From NCBI GenBank assembly GCA_022606135.1, contig JABYQN010000004.1, positions 2,976,001-3,040,000 of the forward strand: a DNA stretch of 64,000 nt. Reading direction: 5' to 3'. Under the pieces are notes generated by a model. That model was given only the letters and a program-made list of their open reading frames with translations. It ran no database searches and was not told the DNA's origin. The position numbers and the translations under genes are program-made. Origin of the DNA: Fomes fomentarius. Lineage: Eukaryota > Basidiomycota > Agaricomycetes > Polyporales > Polyporaceae. Every line of letters begins with the position of its first letter. Within the stretch, counting starts at the first letter, position 1. Below are positions 57,222 to 64,000 of this stretch, piece after piece.

Positions 57222-57650
57222 TTAGCTTATAGCAGAACTCCGAGGACGACCATGACAAGTCGTGACTCCGGCGTACCACATGTCGCATGTTTTAAAGCCC
57301 CCTACGTCATGCACGGTTGTGGTAGCTTCCCTGTCCGAAGCGGGAGTGTGTGGGCATGTTGTAAGTCGTACTCACCAGACAGCTCTTTTTCCCCATGGGA
57401 CATAGACCCTGGACGCCATTGCACGCAGCCTCATGGGTAGATGCGAACTCTTCTGAACATCGTCCGCAGGTGCCAGGGGCTGTGGTTGAGTATCTTCGTA
57501 GGCGTGGACATCTCCTGGGGTCGAGCTTGCTACGGGTGTGAGAAACTTGAACTGCGGTTCCTGCGGCACTGCGAAGGCACCAGCCGGTTTGAGTTTCACG
57601 TGCGAACGCGGCGCATACCTGCGAGCACGAACGCAAGATGATGCTCGCAT
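57222..57650 (-). CDS. Small orphan gene, two exons
   Basis: The ATG at 57650 opens exon 1 (57650-57376), and a 45-base intron (GTGAGT...GACAG) joins exon 2 (57330-57222) in phase 2. The product (about 128 residues) starts MRASSCVRARRYAPRS, has AFAVPQEPQFKFLTPVAS, an acidic DVHAYEDTQPQPLAPADD, then RVYVPWGKRAVWEATTT and a Cys-containing end (FKTCDMWYAGVTTCHG). No domain. Complete start, stop and good splice sites support it; no relative is seen. Confidence 0.45.
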
Positions 57651-57930
57651 CAGTCTTCCGGAGATGAACGCTCGGCTCTCACGTACTCACACCAGGCCTG
57701 GGACGCCCTACCATAGTCCATGCGTAGGCTCGACAGCACGGACATGCCTGCTGTACTGTAGGGTAAAGCTTGAGGAGAGACGCGTGCATAAGCGGGGTCA
57801 GCATGTGGTACGACGGTCGTACATGTAAGTAACACTCAAGGGAAGCATACCCGGCACGATGGCTTCTCGCCTTCTATCTCCAACGCACGGCGTTGTGAAG
57901 CATCTCCTAGTGCAAAGACCGATCACGGCG

Positions 57931-58451
57931 TCACCGAACGAAGGTGTTCGTAAGCTCAAAGGAATAGAGCTCGCGCTTGGTTTGCGAGGATTTGGGGCTA
58001 CCACGTGGTCCACCCTCTTCTTGCAGTGTGCTCGCGCTCTTGTTGCGAGACCGTACGACCGTTCCAGTAAAGTCCATGCATGTCCGCTCTATGAACTACT
58101 CAACGTGCATCAGACGATGATGAACTGTCCACTGCGTAACTTACCTCGCACCGCATCAAACTCCAACTCAAAACTGCTAGAATTCCAGATTGCCATCACC
58201 GAGACGGTCGCCGTGCGTTCCTACGACCGTTCCAGTGAAGTCCGTGCATGCCCGCTCTATGAGCTGCTCAACGTGCATCAGATAATGATGAACTCTCCAG
58301 CGCGTAACTCACCTCGCACCGCATCGAACTCAAACTCAAACTCCTGGGATTGCAGATTGCCACCACCGAGCGTCGTGCGAGCGCACCCTCTCCTCGGAGT
58401 CCTGGTCACGCCGACGATCACGACTATGAGTATGAGGAATGTTGGAACCAT
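57931..58451 (-). CDS. Candidate orphan gene containing a tandem exon duplication
   Basis: The ATG at 58451 gives a hydrophobic start (MVPTFLILIVVIVGVTRT), compatible with a membrane anchor, then LQSQEFEFEFDAVR ending at a strong donor (GTGAGTTACG). After a 56-base intron come ERACTDFTGTVVGTHGD and a stop (LEF then TAG). The same intron and exon are repeated 168 bases further, where the acceptor leads to ERTCMDFTGTVVRSRNKS and a natural end at 57931. Skipping the first duplicate exon would restore the longer protein. The plus strand also has a long open frame here (57859-58533), so the coding strand is not certain. Confidence 0.35.
58054..58371. repeat. 168-bp tandem duplication
   Basis: Two copies start at 58054 and 58222 (both tacgaccgttccagt). 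They run about 150 bases with roughly 85 percent matching by eye, ending near attgccaYcaccgag. The period, 168, is a multiple of three. Each copy holds a donor and an acceptor on the minus strand. Confidence 0.85.
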
Positions 58452-58583
58452 GGGGATCGGGCTTTCGCGCCCTTCGTGGAAGCTCGGCGACAGCATGCGA
58501 GGGAGATCCCGGCAAGCATGCGGTACCGGGTAAGCTTTGTCGACGACTGCGACTGCGAGACATGGGAAAGTCCGTGGTACTAG

Positions 58584-60345
58584 TAGGTTGAGAGGGCGTA
58601 GGATCTCTATCCCTATCCGTCGCACACGGCTTGACGCGCAATCTACAGAGTATCGAAATCGCCGAAATCGCCTCGTACCAAGCTGAAAGTGAAGCAGGTC
58701 AGTGCATTTCGAGGCATGCGCCGTCCTGTTCAGAACCGAAACGCTAGCATTGGTTGGCGTCAGCACGAAGTCGACTTCAACTCAACCTTGGCTAACACAC
58801 CGAGCTCATCGCGTTCCTTTCTTCGACTGTGCCTATTCGACAATACCTAGGCCAAAGGTCGTTAACACCGACCAAATCCCCGCAACTAACTAGTAGTAGA
58901 CCTCTTTTCACCTCTAGCAAACGCGCCATCCCTTCTCGCCGCGCGCGCCCCGTTCCCTCGTTCCTCAACTCCACAGACCCTGGATGGGCCTGAAACGAAG
59001 TTGGGTTGAGTTGAGTCGAGTCGAGTCGAGTCAATGGGCAGTGGAAACCCAGACCAGCGGCGACCGCGCGCACTGAGCTCGTGACGTCGAGACATGGCAC
59101 CCTGGTAGTGGCAGAGTAAGTAAACAGGGAACTGAATTCTGGATTCTGGAATGGCACAAAAACTCACTGGAGACCTTATGACTTTCTTCTTGTCGTTTCT
59201 GATGAAATGCAAGCTCCAGATAGCATCTAGTAGCAACGACCCCCCACCTTCATTGCTCATTATTCAAGTTCGCGGCGTTCTTCACTGGCTGGCATCCAGT
59301 GAGTAACCAGGCTCAGGCTGAGGGAGAACTCGGAATCAAATCCCCAAAACAGACGCATCCTGGACAGTAGTTTTACTTACCAAGAGTCAGCGATGGAGAG
59401 AAGAAAGCTCGCTGAGCAAGGGAGTTCCCGATCATGATCACTTCAGCTCCACAGCCGAGTCGCGCAGTTCAGCCCCTTGTGAACGTTTGGACGTCTAATC
59501 TGGATTCTGGGGTGTAGCTCATGGCTGAAGCTCTAGTAGGTCCTGAGGGTCTAGAACATATTGAGGGTGGTCGTTTACGAGTATGTATCCTCGTTGAGAC
59601 TCGTCAACGGTCACAGTCGTCCTCTCGCCCGACGCGTAGAAATCTTATCTTATCTTATCCTCTTATCTTACACCTCGTCCACACCTGCCTGGCCACTGCT
59701 ACAATACCACACCAAGTGAGCTGTGATGTTTTTCGATCGACCGGAACTTGAAATACAGCTACTAATAGTACAACTACGAGTCCAGGATATCACTGAGCAA
59801 CAGCAGCAACTTGCAAAAGAAAAAAAACTTGTATGGGCACTGGGCAGTCGCGGAATTCGAAACTCCGCGTAACCGCAATAACGGGCGCGGAAGCGATGAG
59901 TCCAGTTTCGGGAAAAGAAGAACGTAAACGGTAATTGTAACATGGCTCGCGGAGAGAGATTCGGAATCAGGTTCGAAAAGAAAAAGAAGTTATTAAGTCG
60001 CGCGCCCATGTGAACGAAAGGGGGCCACGCGAACAAGTACAAGTATCGTAAACCCACCACCGCTCGTTTTCTCTTCAGCATTTGGGAGCTTCGAGGCACC
60101 GGTAATGGGTATATGTATGTATCGTATATGTATTCCGTCCGAACACCGCATACGCTACTGCCTGTGCGAGTGCATAGTCTTCGTCGCACATCCGCCCCAC
60201 GCTACACCCTAGCGCACGGACGTCGGCCGTCGCCTCGTCGCATCGGGGCGTGCACACACTGCATCGGCACCGTGCACATCCTCGCAGTCCCCCATCTGGC
60301 AGTGGCACAGCGAGGGCCAGGGTCAGCCTAAAGCAGCGGACCCAT
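58584..60345. other. Long intergenic region with short tandem repeats
   Basis: About 1.8 kb without a supported gene, downstream of the transcription factor gene. It contains the 5-bp repeat listed separately and a TTATC repeat near 59642-59668. Small frames on both strands lack splice links. Confidence 0.42.
59001..59033. repeat. 5-bp microsatellite
   Basis: The unit ttgag/tcgag is repeated about six times (ttgagttgagtcgagtcgag and so on). It is non-coding as far as can be seen. Confidence 0.8.
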
Positions 60346-63263
60346 TCAGCTCTGCAGAGCCGCCGCACTCGGTGATGCATGTGGCAGTCGACCGCTCTCT
60401 CCCGCTGCCAGGCCCCCTAACTTCATACCCCCGCCAGAGGCGACAGACTGAGACTCCGACATACGCCGACTCATCAACTCCTGCTGCTCCTCTCCTGTAG
60501 GCACGCCCTCCACCATCTTTTCCCTCTCCTCTTCGTCTTCTTCGTCTTCGTCGTGGTCCCACCCCGCCGGTACCAGCAGCGCGCGCTTCGTGTGCTCAGG
60601 CCCCAACGTCTGCGACGCGATTCGCTTGAAGGACGGGCGGTACTGCGACGGCGAGTACGCGTTCGCCTGGGCCTGCTGAGCTTGGAGCTGGGCATGGGGC
60701 TGGGCCTGAAGCAACTGTTGACCGTGACTATCAGGAGGCGCGGATGGCTCGCCCCCAAACGCGTGCGCGAGCGATGAGCTCGCCTGGCTGACAGTGGTGT
60801 TCGTGTCCGAAGGAACAGACACGCCCGACCCACTGCTCGAGCTCGACCCCGGTCGGTGCAAGTTCAGCAGCTCTGAGATCCTGCTCCCGCCGCCCGGCTT
60901 CGCCGGCAAGCTCGTCGAGAGGAGGTCGTTATTGTTCGCGTTCGCGAACGACGCATGCGGCGCGTCCGGGCTCATGCTCTTGCTCTTGCCCTTAACAGAA
61001 GCGGGAGGGTGAGCAGCAAGCGAGCCCTTGCGCTTTGGGGCGATGTTGAGCTGCATCGGCGCCCGCCGTGCATACACCGCCTGCTCGTAGCTCTTCAGGT
61101 CATCCACACCGTGCAGCATCGTCCGGACGTTCGAGTTGTTGTTGTACCCCCCTCCCGCGGCGACGTGCTGGGCTTGACTCTGTGCCTGGTTCGCGTACTC
61201 GTGCTGGTCGCCGGTCGAAGGACGAGTATATGAGTTGAATCGTTCATCCGGACACAGCGGCGGGGTCTTCATGCTGGGCAGACTTGCAACACGTGAATGC
61301 CTGCGGGACGGACTCGGTCGGCCTGCATTCCCTGCTCCCTGTCCTAGTTGCGAACCAGGACCAGTGGGCGTCTGAAGGAGGAACGACAAGCCCGATCCGG
61401 ACGAATTCGGGCCCGAGAGCGGCGTCCTGAGATACATCTTCCAGAAGTCGCGCATCTCCTTGTTCTCGCCTTCCCGGCCGCCCGCACTCTTCAGCTGGGC
61501 GATAAGATCCTGCGTCGGAGTCTGCAGAAGACCACCGGGCCCGTTGCCGGACGCGAAAGGGGTTAGGCCCGAGAAGAACGGCTGGCCATCGGTGGCGAGG
61601 CCGGCCATGACGTTGGGATCATCCAGGCTCAAGAGTCCAAACGTGGCCGAGAAGCCACCCTCGCCCTCATGCGCATGGTGATTCTGCGTTTGTGCGTCGT
61701 CCTGATATCGCTGGTCGTAACTCTCTTTCCTGCCCAGCTCCGCCTGTGCGCGGAGGTTGTTGAAACCAGGCAAGGGCAAGTGCACTGCGCTGGAATTGGC
61801 GCTGCTCGGGATGGAATGCGGACCCGTACTTGTGCTCGCTGCGTCGCTGAAGTCACCGCCTTCCAAACTGCCTACATCGTCCGAACGCGTGTGCTGGTGA
61901 TGAGGCTGTTGGTGCGTGTACAATGACGTAGTTGACGAGAGGTATGTACCAGTGGATCCGGCGCCTGCGTCGTATGACGACGTGTTTGCGGTCGTCGGCG
62001 GGTGCGTTTGAAGGGTGGGCTCGCCGCCGGCAGCACCCGCCGCAGAGTATGAAGAGACCGTAGAGTGACTCTGACTGCGTGGGCCGTACGGCGCCTCAAA
62101 ATCCTTCGCCTGCGCGTATTGTCGTTGAGCATCCCACTGATTAGGAGACGGGAGGTTGAAGCGGTCGTATTGACCGTTCTGTGCATCCGCTGCTGCTGCA
62201 TACAACCCAGGCAGAGCGGCACTGGTGTCAGTTGTGGGTACCGGCTGTGCCAGTGTGAGTGCGCCGCTAGGCATGACTCCGGCGCGACTGAGGAGTTCAG
62301 CCTGAGCGCGGATACGTGCCATAGCATCGGGGTTCTCGATCGCTTCACGATGATGCGGTTGAAGCATACTCGCTGGGATTGAGTGATCGCCGGGGGCAAG
62401 GGCGGAGGAAAGTGGAGGTAAAGAATTGTAATCGTGAGGGTAGACGGCAGCGTTGTGGGGTAGAGCATACTGATGACCGTACATCGAAGACATGTTCATC
62501 GTACCTGGTGGAGGAGCGAGCATGAAGTCATCAGATAGTCGAGGAGCTCCGAGCGAGATAGAATGGCGACTGATGCCGACAGGGGGTATGGTCTGTGGAA
62601 CTGGATGACCAGGACCAGAGGGCGCAGTTTGGCGATGGAACTTGACGTAGGTGCATCGGCATTTACGTTGTACGCATTTTGCTGCAACGACAGAGAGGTG
62701 AGCCATGGGAACAAAAAGACTCATGAGGGACTTGGGGAGACGTACAGCATGGGTTCGCACCATCGCAAGGGAGACTGGAGGTTACACATTGGTCGCAGGC
62801 TTGTTTGGAGGTTGTTGCTCGGGATGCTGCAGCGGTGCCTTTGCGGCGGGAGGGAGCGGTGGTGGTCGGGGGCTTTTCGGAAGCATGACACTTGTTGATA
62901 TGTCTTGAGAGTAGGTCGCTGTTTAAAGGGGTGTTAGTCCGAGAGACTTAGTCAGCGAGAGAAAGGGACAGACCTTCTAGCGAACTGATCGCCGCAATGC
63001 TGGCATTTGTATGGACGGTCTCCTGTGTCTAGAAGCACAAGGGAGGTTAGCGAGGGACGGGGATCAGGGTGGAGTGGGGCATACCCCACAGAGAGGGGTG
63101 GGCGCTGGAAGGAGAAAGTGGACTCACGGGAGCGCATGTGTCGGGCAACATGCTGGGGCCGGGTGAAAGTAGACTGGCAAACGGGACACTGGGGGCGGGG
63201 TGAGCACGGCGTAGACGAGAGCGATGACGGGGGCGGGGAACACACCTTGTGGTCGCCTGCCAT
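60346..63263 (-). CDS. Transcription factor: two C2H2 fingers plus Zn2Cys6 cluster
   Basis: Five exons: 63263-63246, 63188-63128, 63028-62974, 62918-62746, 62681-60346, all in phase; introns fall inside the fingers. Residues 1-55 carry two C2H2 fingers: CPVCQSTF...HVARHMRSH, a linker TGDRPYK, and CQHCGDQFARSD...HINKCH. After a short basic linker comes a fungal Zn2Cys6 cluster (ACDQCVTSSLPCDGANPC, then SKCVQRKCRCTYVK; spacing CX2CX6CX5CX2CX6C). The C2H2-plus-Zn2Cys6 pairing is known in fungal DNA-binding regulators. The remaining roughly 780 residues are one exon: low-complexity Ser/Gln/Pro/Gly sequence, with short ordered pieces (MRDFWKMYLRTPLSG; ISELLNLHRPGS; RPSFKRIASQTLGPEHTKRA), an acidic block (DHDEDEEDEEER) and no clear fungal_trans middle-homology domain. 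It should act in the nucleus as a regulator; its targets are unknown. Confidence 0.93.
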
Positions 63264-64000
63264 GGTGCTGAAGGAGATGGGAGAGAGGAGTTGGTGGAAG
63301 AAAGTCAAGAGCGGGATATGTGCTTAGACTGATGATTCCCTGCTCAATCCCTCCTTGTCACACATTATGCACTCGTGCGACTCTGACGTCATCTTTCACA
63401 CCGCAAGCCGTTTACGATTCACCCTTTCTTGTCCTCCTGTCTTGCTCCGGTGCACGGGCCAGTCTGCCACCGTCCATGCCCATGAACACGTCTGCGCTCG
63501 TTACGCCCCAGGGGTCTCTGTGACCGAGGAGGCGTGAGCGAGCACAGCGAAAGGCGGGTGGGGCTCGCAGACGTAGTGGAGCACCCGACGTCATTGCCAT
63601 TAATGCCAGATTGCGTCGGAGATCAATGCGTCATTCCTGCCATTTCCGGCCAATTCTCGCTAGTTCGAGGCTTCGAGCAGCTTGAGCGCCCGGAGTCCGT
63701 CCCATGTTCATTCTTCATACCGTGTTCTTCGGACCTCCCCAACACGAGACAGACGACGGTGACGAACTATCATTCTCCCATCCCCGGACGCTGGCCAGCG
63801 CACTTATGAACCCCCGATGTGCCCAAGCGAACTACTGCGCACGATGCACGATGCGCAGCTGGGAGCCTATTTATGCGTGTACCCCGTCTTATGATGCTGT
63901 GAATCCCCCAAACGACTTCATGCACGAGAAGCTCTGACGTCTGCATAGCAACCGAGACCGTTTCCCGCTTTCCATCAGCCACGTAAGTACGATCTCTGGC
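63264..64000. promoter_or_regulatory. Upstream region of the zinc-finger gene
   Basis: About 740 bases upstream of the ATG at 63263. It has pyrimidine-rich stretches and no supported gene. Plus frames at 63320-63523 and 63534-63937 could include the start of a gene beyond the right edge, but no splice evidence is visible. Confidence 0.45.

Noticed and set aside
57859..58533. 224-codon plus-strand ORF
   Set aside because: Long only because the 168-bp duplication lacks stops in this frame; no splice context. Not fully excluded, see the duplication finding.
1..64000. Bacterial-type systems, CRISPR arrays, transposase, reverse transcriptase, tRNA or rRNA genes
   Set aside because: No such motif or structure was seen; the spliced gene structure is fungal. 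A full covariance-model or repeat-library search was not possible.

Overview
This window looks like nuclear DNA of a filamentous basidiomycete, most likely an agaricomycete. Nearly every gene is broken by several very short GT-AG introns (mostly 45-68 bases), there are no operons or ribosome-binding sites, and the recognisable domains are fungal: F-box/leucine-rich proteins, a C3HC4 RING protein, and a factor joining two C2H2 fingers to a Zn2Cys6 cluster. I saw no rRNA, tRNA, CRISPR array or transposon protein domain. All gene models were built by hand from splice sites that keep the reading frame; exon edges are given in each entry.

Layout. 1-529: end-clipped gene. About 530-7300: gene-poor, with only weak candidates. 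7328-12222: RING gene, an unknown acidic-tailed gene, and a short two-exon gene. 12.2-14.5 kb: fragments only. 14.6-18.0 kb: two plus-strand unknown genes. 18.3-37.3 kb: a long stretch of mostly minus-strand genes (basic unknown, F-box paralog F on plus, then several head-to-tail orphans and a conserved F-box protein). 38.4-40.1 kb: a plus-strand gene that converges on a minus gene at 40.5-41.5 kb. 42.2-55.5 kb: another minus-strand run ending with F-box paralog Y. 56-58.5 kb: weak genes and a 168-bp tandem duplication. 60.3-63.3 kb: large zinc-finger transcription factor.

Most genes have no family I can name, but they are not unrelated to each other. Four (23916-25322, 33426-35128, 44868-46095, 50067-51084) share a C-terminal exon that begins with the same phase-2 intron splitting an alanine codon, followed by an I/V-N/R-x-x-x motif, often with cysteine. 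Four (14569-16537, 28365-29854, 38435-40062, 46765-48464) share an N-terminal module with an acidic stretch and a KR-x-R type basic cluster. Two small neighbours (26484-27152 and 27518-27974) have the same exon plan, and the two F-box/LRR genes (20139-21349 and 53878-55505) are paralogs. The best candidate for something undescribed is therefore this expanded, clustered orphan family, probably nuclear, that keeps its intron positions while its protein sequence diverges.

Signs of ongoing change are frequent: a probable 1-base frameshift in F-box gene F, a frame break at the end of 21832-22682, an internal exon duplication in 33426-35128, a tandem duplication across an exon/intron boundary near 58 kb, and microsatellites read as poly-Ser and Pro/Tyr repeats.
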